Assembly (NCBI GenBank): GCA_046073825.1
Contig: JBJTMY010000258.1
Location: forward strand, 1-13,349
Reading direction: 5' to 3'
Source: CAINEC01 sp046073825
GTDB taxonomy: Bacteria > Bacteroidota > Bacteroidia > AKYH767-A > OLB10
DNA: 13,349 bases
Shown here piece by piece: positions 1 to 8,682 of this stretch. Position numbers and translations under genes: made by a program. A model generated the notes under the pieces. It had not been told where the DNA came from. It saw only the letters and a program-made list of their open reading frames with translations, and did no database searches. Position 1 is the first letter of the stretch; each line of letters opens with the position of its first letter.

Positions 1-918
1 TTGCATATTGACAGTGATTTAGGCATCAAGCTTTCGGGAGCTACTTATCACCCAATTAAAACTACTGGAGATAAAGATTGGTCTGGAATTTCCTTGCCGT
101 TTATGTCGATGGGGTATGAGACATTACTAACGCCTATGCAGATACTAACTTTTTACAATGCTGTTGCGAACAATGGTAAGATGGTTGCTCCGATGTTTGT
201 GAAGGAGATTCGTAACAAGAGTGATGTAGTAGAACGTTTTAAACCAGTAGTGCTAGCAGATTCAATTTGCTCTCAATCGACAATAAGAAAAGCAAAAGTC
301 CTTTTAGAAGAAGTTGTTAAAACAGGAACGGCAAAAGGAATTAAAAATAATCAGTACAACATTGCAGGAAAGACTGGTACTGCACAAATTGCTTCTGTGA
401 ATGGATATGATAAATTCTCTTATCAGGCCTCATTTTGTGGTTATTTTCCAGCAGAAAATCCTAAGTACTCATGCATCGTAGTTGTTTATTCTCCTAACAA
501 TGGAAAAATTTATGGAGCGGAAGTAGCTTGTCCTGTATTCGCAGATATCGCTGCAAAGGTGTATTCATTAGATGTAAAGATGCACAAAGAATTAACTAGA
601 CTTCCAGATTCACTTTTCGCAGGTCAGCCATTTGTAAAGTCGGGTCAAGCTGGACCAACAAGTAAGGTTGTAAAATCATTGAATATTCCTTATGATATGC
701 AAACTAACGGTTGGGTAGGTACGAACTTAAAGCAAATTGAAAACTCAACAAGTTTAGTTCCAAATGTAATTGGCATGGGTTTGAGCGATGCGATTTATTT
801 GCTGGAGTCGTTTGGATTAGTAGTTCAACCACAAGGTCGTGGTAAGGTTAGTAAGCAGTCGATTAAGGCTGGGCAAAAGTTAGAAAAAGGACAAAAAATA
901 ATTATTGAATTAAGTTAA
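1..918 (+). CDS. ftsI: Septal peptidoglycan transpeptidase FtsI (PBP3), C-terminal part, 5' truncated by the window
   Basis: C-terminal 305 residues of a class B penicillin-binding protein that cross-links septal peptidoglycan in the periplasm. The KTGTA active-site motif is at visible residues 124-128, preceded by the usual NIAG. The segment from about 30 to 65 (PFMSMGYE then TPMQILTFYNAVANNG) is typical of the transpeptidase domain after its SxN motif. The SxxK nucleophile, the SxN motif, the N-terminal membrane anchor and the dimerisation domain would lie upstream of base 1. After a linker at about 185-250 there is one PASTA domain (about 252-305, starting VPNVIGM). The reading frame is open from the first base, so the TTG at position 1 is only the window edge and not a start. 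The TAA stop overlaps the murE ATG by one base (TAATG), suggesting coupled translation. The combination with murE, ftsW and ftsQ favours FtsI over the elongation enzyme PBP2/MrdA. Confidence 0.93.
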   Translation: MHIDSDLGIKLSGATYHPIKTTGDKDWSGISLPFMSMGYETLLTPMQILTFYNAVANNGKMVAPMFVKEIRNKSDVVERFKPVVLADSICSQSTIRKAKVLLEEVVKTGTAKGIKNNQYNIAGKTGTAQIASVNGYDKFSYQASFCGYFPAENPKYSCIVVVYSPNNGKIYGAEVACPVFADIAAKVYSLDVKMHKELTRLPDSLFAGQPFVKSGQAGPTSKVVKSLNIPYDMQTNGWVGTNLKQIENSTSLVPNVIGMGLSDAIYLLESFGLVVQPQGRGKVSKQSIKAGQKLEKGQKIIIELS

Positions 919-2375
919 TGAAGCTTTTAAAAGAGATATTATATAAGACAAATATTGAACAGGTAGCTGGTTCTACTGCTGTTAATATTTCTGATATTGC
1001 TTTTGATTCAAGAAAAGTAAGTGAATGGTCGTTGTTCATTGCTGTGCGTGGTGTTGTTACTGATGGCCACAATTACATTGCAACGGCTATCGATAAAGGT
1101 GCAATAGCTATTGTTTGTGAGGAGCTGCCTGAAAGTTTAATCCCAACTATTACGTATGTACGTGTTAAGGATTCATCGCATGCATTAGCAATTATTTGCA
1201 ATAATTTTTATGATGATCCTAGCACTAAATTAAAATTAATAGGAGTAACAGGGACCAATGGTAAAACAACTTCTGTTACCTTGCTTCATTCTTTATTTAC
1301 TCAGTTAGGGTTTAAGTGTGGGATGTTAAGTACTGTGAAAAATTTAATTGGAAACGAAATTGTCCCTGCAACACATACAACTCCAGATCCTTTGCAATTA
1401 AATCAATTGCTTGCTAAGATGGTCGATGCTAATTGTGAATACTGCTTTATGGAAGTTAGCTCCCATGCAGTGGTACAAAAGAGAATTGATGGATTAACAT
1501 TCTTTGGCGGATTATTTACCAATATTACTCGAGATCATCTTGATTACCATAAAACATTCGATGAATATATAAAGGCTAAAAAAGGTTTTTTTGATCGCCT
1601 TCCCGAGGGATCTTTTGCTTTAGTAAATGCTGATGACCGTAATAGTCAAATTATGGTGCAAAATACAAAAGCTATAGTCCGAACATTCGCTCAGAAAAAC
1701 GTTGCTGATTTTAAAGTGAAAATTCTTGAGAATAATTTTTCGGGTTTGATGCTAAACATCGATGGAAGTGATGTTTTGTGTTCATTGATAGGAAGTTTTA
1801 ATGCAAGTAATCTTTTAGGTGCATATTCAGTAGCAATATTATGCAAGCAAGATAAAATAAATGTGCTAACGGCATTGAGTAGCCTTAAAGCACCAGAAGG
1901 TCGTTTTGAATGTATTCAATCTGAAAATAATATTACTGGTATAGTTGATTATGCGCACACTCCAGATGCTTTAGAAAATGTACTGAATACCATAAATAAT
2001 ATTCGTACTGGTAATGAAACGATCATTACTATTATTGGATGTGGTGGTGATAGAGATGCAGGTAAGCGTCCTCAGATGGCCGAAATTGCTTGTGAGTTAA
2101 GTGATAAAGTAATTCTGACATCCGATAATCCAAGAAGTGAAAATCCAGAATCGATAATTAAGGAAATGCAATCAGGAGTGCCAGCTCAATTTTATCGTAA
2201 AGCACTTGCAATTACCGACCGTAAAGAGGCCATCAAAACGGCTGTTGCATTAGCCAAGCCAGGCGATATTATTTTGTTGGCTGGCAAGGGTCATGAAAAA
2301 TTCCAAGAAATAAATGGAGTCAAATATCCTTTTGACGACAAGGAAATTTTAAACGAAACATTACAATCATATTGA
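918..2375 (+). CDS. murE: UDP-MurNAc-L-Ala-D-Glu:meso-diaminopimelate ligase MurE
   Basis: Cytoplasmic Mur ligase that adds the third stem-peptide residue in an ATP-dependent step. The 485 residues match the family. The N-terminal UDP-substrate domain (about 1-100) is followed by the ATP-binding loop GTNGKTT at 112-118 and the substrate motif THTTPD at 152-157. In the central domain, TRDHLDYH precedes K221, which aligns by eye with the carbamylated lysine of E. coli MurE (YEAAK versus YIKAK). The C-terminal domain has DNPR at 403-406, the motif that recognises meso-DAP in DAP-type MurE, so DAP rather than lysine is predicted at position 3. The ATG start at 918 overlaps the ftsI stop by one base and has no Shine-Dalgarno sequence, so it probably depends on coupling. 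One base separates its stop from mraY. There is no murF next to it, unlike the E. coli cluster. Confidence 0.97.
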   Translation: MKLLKEILYKTNIEQVAGSTAVNISDIAFDSRKVSEWSLFIAVRGVVTDGHNYIATAIDKGAIAIVCEELPESLIPTITYVRVKDSSHALAIICNNFYDDPSTKLKLIGVTGTNGKTTSVTLLHSLFTQLGFKCGMLSTVKNLIGNEIVPATHTTPDPLQLNQLLAKMVDANCEYCFMEVSSHAVVQKRIDGLTFFGGLFTNITRDHLDYHKTFDEYIKAKKGFFDRLPEGSFALVNADDRNSQIMVQNTKAIVRTFAQKNVADFKVKILENNFSGLMLNIDGSDVLCSLIGSFNASNLLGAYSVAILCKQDKINVLTALSSLKAPEGRFECIQSENNITGIVDYAHTPDALENVLNTINNIRTGNETIITIIGCGGDRDAGKRPQMAEIACELSDKVILTSDNPRSENPESIIKEMQSGVPAQFYRKALAITDRKEAIKTAVALAKPGDIILLAGKGHEKFQEINGVKYPFDDKEILNETLQSY

Positions 2376-2376
2376 T

Positions 2377-3633
2377 ATGCTATATTATTTGTTCGATTAT
2401 TTAGATAGAGTTTATGATATACCGGGTGCTGGTGTTTTTCGATATATTTCTTTTAGGTCAGCAATGGCATTAATTACTTCATTAATGATCACTCTTGTTT
2501 TCGGAAAAAGAATTATTAATATTTTGTTGAAGCTACAAGTTGGTGAAACAATTCGTGATTTAGGGTTGGCAGGTCAAAGTGAGAAAAAAGGTACGCCCAC
2601 GATGGGAGGTATCATAATTATTGCAGGTATTTTAATTCCAACAATATTATTTACTCGATTAAATAATGTGTATATCATTTTAATGATTGTTAGTACTCTA
2701 TGGTTGGGAACAATAGGATTTATTGATGACTACATCAAAGTTTTTAAGAAGGATAAAGAAGGATTGAGAGCAAAATCAAAGTTGATTGGTCAAGTAGGTT
2801 TAGGAATTTTTGTTGGATGTGTTTTGTATTTCAATAGTAATGTTGTTGTAAGAGAAAAGTTGGTTCAGCCACGAATTGTTATCGAGCAACGAGGAAATAT
2901 CATTGATGATATGAAAAGCAAGGAAGGTTTTTTGTTTTCTGGACATAACACAAAGTCAACAAAAACAACCATTCCATTTTTTAAAAACAATGAGTTTGAT
3001 TATGCCAATTTAGTTTCGTGGGCGGGAGAAAATAAAAAATATTTATTACCGCTTTTGTTTGTGATAATTGTTACGTTCATTATTACAGCTGTATCAAATG
3101 GTTCTAATATCACTGATGGTATAGATGGTTTAGCAACTGGAACTTCTGCTATCATTGGAATTACATTAGCGGTTTTTGCCTATGTGTCGGGTAATTCCAT
3201 TTTTGCGAATTATCTAAACATTATGTACATCCCCAATACAGGAGAACTTATGGTGTTTATGAGCGCATTCGTTGGTGCATGTGTTGGATTTTTATGGTAC
3301 AATTCATTTCCTGCACAAGTGTTTATGGGAGATACTGGTAGTTTAGCAATTGGAGGAGTTATTGCTGTTTTTGCTATTGCAGTGCGTAAAGAATTATTAA
3401 TTCCAATTATATGCGGAATCTTTTTAGTAGAAAATTTATCAGTAATGATACAGGTGAGTTACTTCAAATATACCAAGAAGAAATACGGTGAAGGAAGAAG
3501 AGTTTTTAAAATGTCTCCTTTACATCATCACTATCAAAAATTAGGATACCATGAGGCAAAAATAGTTACACGCTTCTGGATTATTGGGATTATGTTGGCT
3601 GTATTAAGCATCGTAACATTGAAATTGAGATAA
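2377..3633 (+). CDS. mraY: Phospho-MurNAc-pentapeptide transferase MraY (lipid I synthase), enlarged form
   Basis: Polytopic inner-membrane enzyme that transfers phospho-MurNAc-pentapeptide from UDP to undecaprenyl phosphate, making lipid I. Visible family motifs are KKGTPTMGG near residue 70, the Asp pair D117-D118 in DDYIKVFKK, NGSNITDGIDGL with D247 and D250, MGDTGS with D319, and the HHH motif at 383-385 in SPLHHHYQ. Together these cover the Mg2+ and substrate site. The protein has 418 residues against about 360 in E. coli. The extra length lies mainly between about 155 and 220, between two membrane segments, and is a polar stretch containing TKTTIPFFKNNEFDYA. From memory a similar enlargement is common in Bacteroidota MraY, so I do not read it as damage. 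The start lies one base after the murE stop, and the TAA stop overlaps the murD ATG (TAATG). Confidence 0.97.
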   Translation: MLYYLFDYLDRVYDIPGAGVFRYISFRSAMALITSLMITLVFGKRIINILLKLQVGETIRDLGLAGQSEKKGTPTMGGIIIIAGILIPTILFTRLNNVYIILMIVSTLWLGTIGFIDDYIKVFKKDKEGLRAKSKLIGQVGLGIFVGCVLYFNSNVVVREKLVQPRIVIEQRGNIIDDMKSKEGFLFSGHNTKSTKTTIPFFKNNEFDYANLVSWAGENKKYLLPLLFVIIVTFIITAVSNGSNITDGIDGLATGTSAIIGITLAVFAYVSGNSIFANYLNIMYIPNTGELMVFMSAFVGACVGFLWYNSFPAQVFMGDTGSLAIGGVIAVFAIAVRKELLIPIICGIFLVENLSVMIQVSYFKYTKKKYGEGRRVFKMSPLHHHYQKLGYHEAKIVTRFWIIGIMLAVLSIVTLKLR

Positions 3634-4976
3634 TGAATTCGAATAAAAAAATAGTTGTGTTAGGTGCCGCAGAAAGTGGGGTAGGCACTGCTATTCTTGC
3701 TAAAAAGCAAGGTTTTGAAGTGTTTGTTTCTGATTTTGGAAAGATTGCTGCTAAATACAAAAAAGAACTAACGGATAGGAATATACCCTTTGAAGAAGAA
3801 AAGCATTCGCAGGACATAATACTAACTGCCAATGAGGTTGTTAAAAGTCCAGGGATTCCAGATAAGGCAAGTGTAATTATAGCGATTAAACAAAGTGGTA
3901 TTCCGGTAATATCAGAAATTGAATTCGCAGCTCGTTTTACGAAAGCTAAAATGATTTGTATAACTGGGACAAATGGAAAAACAACCACCACGCTCTTGAC
4001 CTATCATATTCTTCAAAAAGCTGGATTAAACGTAGGACTAGGTGGTAACGTGGGAAAGAGTTTTGCTCGTCAAGTAGCAGAAGAGAATTATGAATATTAT
4101 GTTTTAGAGTTAAGTAGTTTTCAATTAGATGGATGCTATCAGTTTAAAGCAGATGTAGCCATTTTAACCAATATTACTCCCGACCACTTAGATCGTTACG
4201 AATACAATCTTCAAAATTATATCGATTCGAAATTTAGAATCACCCAAAATCAAGGACCAGCAGATGCTTTTATTTATTGTGCTGATGATGATTTAACTAT
4301 TCAAGAAATATCTAAAAGAGAATTAAAAATGCAGTGCCTTCCTTTTTCCATAAAACACAAAGAAGGAATGAGTGCATATACTGAAAATAATAATCTAATC
4401 ATTCAAACCCATAACCAAACACTAACCATGTCAATTCAAGATCTAGCATTGCAAGGAAAACACAACTTGTACAACTCAATGGCGTCAGGAATCGCGTCAA
4501 GAATTTTAGAAATCAGAAAAGAAGTAGTAAGAGAAAGTTTCTCTGATTTTGAAAATATCGAGCATCGTTTAGAATTTGTGAACTCCGTTCACGGTATTGA
4601 TTTTATCAACGATTCTAAAGCAACGAATGTAAATTCTACATGGTACGCATTGGAAAGTTTACAAAGTCCTATTGTATGGATAGCAGGTGGTGTAGATAAA
4701 GGTAACGACTATTCTATGTTAACTGAATTAGTTCAAAATAGAGTAAAAGCTTTAGTATGCTTAGGAACTGATAATAAAAAATTAATTAAAGCATTTAAAG
4801 AAATTGTTCCAGTAATTGTAGAAGTATCTTCTGCCGAAGAAGCTGTCCAAGCGGCGTATCGTTTAGGTAAGAAAGGAGATACTGTTCTATTGTCACCATG
4901 CTGCGCTTCTTTCGATTTGTTTGAAAATTATGAAGATCGCGGTCGTCAATTTAAAGCAGCAGTTCGTGCCCTATAA
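3633..4976 (+). CDS. murD: UDP-MurNAc-L-alanine:D-glutamate ligase MurD
   Basis: Cytoplasmic Mur ligase adding D-glutamate, the second stem-peptide residue, before MurE acts. At 447 residues it is close to the usual length. The N-terminal Rossmann-like domain begins IVVLGAAESGVG and binds the UDP moiety. The ATP-binding loop GTNGKTTTT spans residues 112-120. The central domain has ELSSFQLD and NITPDHLDRY. The C-terminal domain has the family signatures HRLEFV, NDSKATN, the IAGGVDKG stretch, and near the end SPCCASFD followed by FENYEDRG. The GAAESG loop and the NDSKATN signature separate it from MurC and MurE. The ATG overlaps the mraY stop by one base. Eight bases separate its stop from ftsW. 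Open frames antisense to its 5' part are not supported. Confidence 0.97.
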   Translation: MNSNKKIVVLGAAESGVGTAILAKKQGFEVFVSDFGKIAAKYKKELTDRNIPFEEEKHSQDIILTANEVVKSPGIPDKASVIIAIKQSGIPVISEIEFAARFTKAKMICITGTNGKTTTTLLTYHILQKAGLNVGLGGNVGKSFARQVAEENYEYYVLELSSFQLDGCYQFKADVAILTNITPDHLDRYEYNLQNYIDSKFRITQNQGPADAFIYCADDDLTIQEISKRELKMQCLPFSIKHKEGMSAYTENNNLIIQTHNQTLTMSIQDLALQGKHNLYNSMASGIASRILEIRKEVVRESFSDFENIEHRLEFVNSVHGIDFINDSKATNVNSTWYALESLQSPIVWIAGGVDKGNDYSMLTELVQNRVKALVCLGTDNKKLIKAFKEIVPVIVEVSSAEEAVQAAYRLGKKGDTVLLSPCCASFDLFENYEDRGRQFKAAVRAL

Positions 4977-4984
4977 TTTATAAA

Positions 4985-6184
4985 ATGAACTGGATTCAGA
5001 GAAATATTATTCTTAGAGGGGATAAGACTATATGGATTGTAGTCTTCCTGCTCTCTATTGTAAGTTTGTTAGCTGTTTACAGTTCTACAGGGTTGCTTGC
5101 GTTCAAAAAAGTTTCAGGTAATACAGAGCATTTTTTGTTTAAACATTTTATTGTTCTTTGTGGAGGTGCTGCTATCATGTATGTGACTGCTCGTTTCCCA
5201 TACACGCTTTACGCAAAGCTTGCCCGATTTTTTTATTTGCTTTCTGTTCCATTGCTGATATTCACATTGTTTATGGGTACCAATTTGAATGATGCAAACA
5301 GATGGATTACTTTGCCAATTATTGGAATGACGTTTCAAACTTCTGATTTTGCCAAGATTGCTTTAATATTATTTTTAGCTCGACAAATTTCGAAACATCA
5401 AAATACAATTCATGAATGGAAAACAACAGTGCTTCCATTAGTTTTTATAGTTTTTGTTGTTTGTGCACTAATCTTCCCAGCAAATTTTTCCACTTCGGCA
5501 CTTTTATTTTTTACTTCTTTGGTGATCATGTTTATTGGTAGGGTTAGTATTAAGCATTTAAGCACCATTGTTGGAATTGCAATTCTTGGTGTGGTGATTT
5601 TTATATTAGGTGCTAAGTTAATTGGATATAAAGGTCGTATTGAAACATGGACCAATCGTGTATTAACTTTCGTAGGTCGTGGAGATAACCATAATGATTC
5701 TAAAACGGCTAAAGTGGAATTTTCCGACGAAGATTATCAGGCGCAACAAGCAAAAATAGCAATTGCTACAGGTGGATTTTTAGGGAAAGGTCCTGGTAAT
5801 AGTGAACAACGTAATTTCTTACCTCATCCTTACTCTGATTTTATTTTTGCAATCATTATTGAAGAATATGGTTTGGTGGGTGGTTGTTTTGTCCTTGGAC
5901 TTTATTTGATATTTTTTTATCGGGCGTTACTCATTGTTAAGCGAACTGATAGAGCTTTTGCTGCAATGATAACAGTTGGCTTTGCATTTAGTATGGTATT
6001 CCAAGCTTTAATTAATATGGGTGTTGCTGTAGGGGTATTTCCTGTAACCGGACAAACACTGCCTTTGCTGAGTATGGGAGGTTCTTCCATCATATTTACA
6101 AGTTTTGCGTTTGGGGTAATTCTTAGCGTTAGTAATTCAATTGATAAAAAAGAAAAGTTAGACGAATCAACTGCAATCAATTAA
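4985..6184 (+). CDS. ftsW: SEDS-family septal peptidoglycan glycosyltransferase FtsW
   Basis: Inner-membrane SEDS protein that polymerises lipid II into septal glycan together with FtsI. Its 399 residues are mostly hydrophobic, with roughly ten membrane segments, starting after a short basic N-terminus with the segment WIVVFLLSIVSLLAVYSS. The large extracytoplasmic loop (about 210-285) ends in LPHPYSDFIFAIIIEEYG. D285 there aligns with the catalytic Asp of E. coli FtsW (PEAHTDFIF). The C-terminal SEDS signature is present as TGQTLPLLSMGGSS. FtsW is preferred to its relative RodA because the gene lies between murD and murG in a division cluster. The ATG follows the murD stop by eight bases with an A-rich upstream stretch and no Shine-Dalgarno. 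The C-terminal tail is short and polar. Confidence 0.96.
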   Translation: MNWIQRNIILRGDKTIWIVVFLLSIVSLLAVYSSTGLLAFKKVSGNTEHFLFKHFIVLCGGAAIMYVTARFPYTLYAKLARFFYLLSVPLLIFTLFMGTNLNDANRWITLPIIGMTFQTSDFAKIALILFLARQISKHQNTIHEWKTTVLPLVFIVFVVCALIFPANFSTSALLFFTSLVIMFIGRVSIKHLSTIVGIAILGVVIFILGAKLIGYKGRIETWTNRVLTFVGRGDNHNDSKTAKVEFSDEDYQAQQAKIAIATGGFLGKGPGNSEQRNFLPHPYSDFIFAIIIEEYGLVGGCFVLGLYLIFFYRALLIVKRTDRAFAAMITVGFAFSMVFQALINMGVAVGVFPVTGQTLPLLSMGGSSIIFTSFAFGVILSVSNSIDKKEKLDESTAIN

Positions 6185-6188
6185 AACA

Positions 6189-7292
6189 ATGAGTAAGGTA
6201 ATAATCAGCGGTGGTGGTACTGGCGGACATATTTTTCCGGCCTTATCGATTGCACATGCATTAAAAAAAATAAATCCTTCTACTGAAATTTTATTTGTTG
6301 GAGCTGAAGGAAAAATGGAAATGGAAAAAGTTCCTGCTGCTGGATTTAATATTATCGGACTTCCTATTGCAGGAATAAAAAGAAGTTTGTCTTTAGATAA
6401 TTTGTTTTTCCCTATTAAATTAATCAAGAGTTTGTCAAAGGCGAATAGCATCTTGAAATCATTTAAACCCGATATTGCTATTGGTGTTGGAGGATATGCT
6501 AGCGGTCCAATGCTATTCGCGGCTTCCTTGAATGGTGTTCCTACGTTAATTCAAGAGCAAAATTCTTATCCTGGAATTACAAATAAAATTCTTTCAAGAA
6601 AAGCAACTAAAATTTGTGTAGCTTATGAGCAGATGGATCAATTTTTCGCCGCTTCAAAAATTATGTTCACTGGAAATCCAGTGCGTGAAGACATTAAAGA
6701 TTTATCCAATAAAAAGGAAGCAGCTGCAGCATATTTTAATTTATCTTCTTCTGTACCTACTTTATTAATTGTTGGAGGTAGTCAAGGAGCGCGTTCAATT
6801 AACAAAGCAATTTTAGCTGGAATAGAAAAATTGCACACGGCAGGGGTTCAAGTAATTTGGCAAACAGGAAAGACATTTTTCCCAGAGGCAAACGATAAAA
6901 TCAAACAGTTGAATTTAGAAAAGATGAAAGCGTTTGATTTTATTTCAAAAATGGACTTAGCGTATGCGATGTGCGATGTGGTGGTTGCTCGGGCAGGTGC
7001 AAGTACAGTTTCCGAATTATGCATTGTAGAGAAACCTGCCATCTTAGTTCCATTACCGACAGCAGCAGAAGATCATCAAACAAAAAATTGTCTTTCATTA
7101 GTTAATAGAAATGCAGCCATTTTAGTTAAAGATCAAGAGGCATTTTCAATATTAGTAGATGAAGCATTAAGCTTGTTAAACAATCCTGAAAAGAGAAAGG
7201 AGTTATCACTAAATATAGCACCATTAGCAAGACCTGATGCTGCGGAAACAATCGCAAGAGAAATTTATTCAATCATAGAAAGCAAAAAATAA
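6189..7292 (+). CDS. murG: UDP-GlcNAc:lipid I N-acetylglucosaminyltransferase MurG (lipid II synthase)
   Basis: Peripheral membrane GT-B glycosyltransferase on the cytoplasmic face. It adds GlcNAc to lipid I to give lipid II, the substrate of FtsW. The 367 residues match the family. The N-terminal domain opens with the glycine-rich loop SGGGTGGHIFPA (7-18), whose H14 corresponds to the conserved His in this loop. GVGGYASGP and QEQNSYPG follow. The second domain carries GGSQGARS (196-203), ARAGASTVSEL (267-277) with E276 in the nucleotide-sugar site, and AEDHQTKN (293-300). It starts four bases after the ftsW stop, with A at -3 to -6 and no Shine-Dalgarno. One base separates its stop from murC. 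Confidence 0.97.
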   Translation: MSKVIISGGGTGGHIFPALSIAHALKKINPSTEILFVGAEGKMEMEKVPAAGFNIIGLPIAGIKRSLSLDNLFFPIKLIKSLSKANSILKSFKPDIAIGVGGYASGPMLFAASLNGVPTLIQEQNSYPGITNKILSRKATKICVAYEQMDQFFAASKIMFTGNPVREDIKDLSNKKEAAAAYFNLSSSVPTLLIVGGSQGARSINKAILAGIEKLHTAGVQVIWQTGKTFFPEANDKIKQLNLEKMKAFDFISKMDLAYAMCDVVVARAGASTVSELCIVEKPAILVPLPTAAEDHQTKNCLSLVNRNAAILVKDQEAFSILVDEALSLLNNPEKRKELSLNIAPLARPDAAETIAREIYSIIESKK

Positions 7293-7293
7293 A

Positions 7294-8682
7294 ATGACGA
7301 ATGAGTTAGCAAACATCAAATATGTTTACCTTCTAGGCGTAGGAGGGATAGGCATGAGTGCGCTTGCTCGTTATTTTCATGCTGCTGGAAAGAAGGTGGC
7401 AGGATATGATAAAACCATCACTCCGTTAACACAACAATTAGAATCAGAAGGTGTTTTTGTGCATTATGAAGATTCGATTGATAACATTCCATCTTATATT
7501 CAAAATGTTTCTGACAAGTCAGAAGTGTTGGTTATTCTAACGCCTGCAATTCCGAAAGAACATCAAGAGTGGAATTACCTTGTTCAAAATAATTTTACTA
7601 TTGTAAAGCGGTCAAAAGTGTTAGGATATTTAACAGAAGGTCAAACAACGCTCGCTGTTGCTGGTACGCATGGTAAAACGACAACCTCTACCTTACTCGC
7701 TCATATATTACATAGTGCTGGAAAAAATACTTCTGCATTTTTAGGAGGTATTAGTTCGAATTTTAAAAGTAATTTGTTAGTAGGTCGACCTCAAGAAACA
7801 GGGCATCAAATTGTTGTTGAAGCTGATGAATTTGATCGTTCCTTTTTACAACTTTTTCCAGATGTTGCAATCATTACTTCGATGGATCCTGATCACTTAG
7901 ACATTTATGGGAATCATGCAGAAATGTTGCATAATTACCGTTTGTTTGCAGCACAGGTGAAAGAATCAGGGATTTTAATTTATAAAAAAGGATTGTCAGT
8001 GGGAGAGGTGAAAGCAAAAACAGCCACTTACTCTATCGAGGATGATAGCGCTGATTATGTTGGATTGAATATACGAGTTGAAAATGGATTTTATCATTTT
8101 GATTTTAAATCGAAATCTCATCATTTGGAAAATTTAGTTTTAGGCTTGCCTGGTCGTCATAACGTGGAAAATGCAGTTGCTGCATCTGCGGTCGCATTAC
8201 AGCGAGGAGTTTCTGAAGAAGCTTTACGCAATGCGTTAAAATCATTTCAAGGTGCCCAACGCCGATTTGATGTACAGGTGAGAAAGGATAGTTGTGTGTA
8301 CATCGACGATTACGCGCATCATCCAGCCGAATTAAAAGCTGCAATATTATCAGCGAAAGAACTGTTTCCAAATAAAAAAATTACGGGTGTTTTTCAACCA
8401 CACTTATTCACAAGAACACGTGACTTTGCCGAAGGATTTGCGCAAAGTTTAAGTCTGCTCGACTCACTCATTATGCTTGATATTTATCCTGCTCGCGAAC
8501 TCCCATTGCCAGGAATTACTGCTAATACAATTCTGGATAAGGTGACAATTCACGATAAAATACTCGTTGAAAAATCAGCATTGTTAAATGAAATTAAAAG
8601 CCAAAATCCTGAGGTGTTAATCACATTGGGGGCTGGCGATATTGATCAGTTTGTTGAACCAATTAAACACTTATTGAATTGA
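7294..8682 (+). CDS. murC: UDP-N-acetylmuramate:L-alanine ligase MurC
   Basis: First of the Mur ligases, adding L-alanine to UDP-MurNAc in the cytoplasm. The 462 residues are typical. The N-terminal Rossmann domain has GVGGIGMSALARYF near residue 15. The ATP-binding loop is GTHGKTTT at 124-131; the histidine in place of the Asn of MurD and MurE is the MurC form. VEADEFDRSF and TSMDPDHLDIYG lie in the central domain. The C-terminal domain has YIDDYAHHPAEL and FQPHLFTRT. Mpl (murein-peptide ligase) shares this architecture, but the position between murG and ftsQ and the length fit MurC. The last four bases (TTGA, 8679-8682) overlap the ftsQ start. The enterobacterial neighbours murB and ddlB are absent here. 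Confidence 0.96.
   Translation: MTNELANIKYVYLLGVGGIGMSALARYFHAAGKKVAGYDKTITPLTQQLESEGVFVHYEDSIDNIPSYIQNVSDKSEVLVILTPAIPKEHQEWNYLVQNNFTIVKRSKVLGYLTEGQTTLAVAGTHGKTTTSTLLAHILHSAGKNTSAFLGGISSNFKSNLLVGRPQETGHQIVVEADEFDRSFLQLFPDVAIITSMDPDHLDIYGNHAEMLHNYRLFAAQVKESGILIYKKGLSVGEVKAKTATYSIEDDSADYVGLNIRVENGFYHFDFKSKSHHLENLVLGLPGRHNVENAVAASAVALQRGVSEEALRNALKSFQGAQRRFDVQVRKDSCVYIDDYAHHPAELKAAILSAKELFPNKKITGVFQPHLFTRTRDFAEGFAQSLSLLDSLIMLDIYPARELPLPGITANTILDKVTIHDKILVEKSALLNEIKSQNPEVLITLGAGDIDQFVEPIKHLLN

Noticed and set aside
2839..3036. Possible inserted mobile or foreign segment within mraY
   Set aside because: It is in frame, there are no flanking repeats, base use matches the gene, and downstream MraY motifs are intact.
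3590..3991. Antisense open frame of 133 codons opposite the mraY/murD junction
   Set aside because: It lies wholly opposite well-conserved coding sequence, including the MurD ATP-binding loop, has no recognisable domain and needs no separate explanation.
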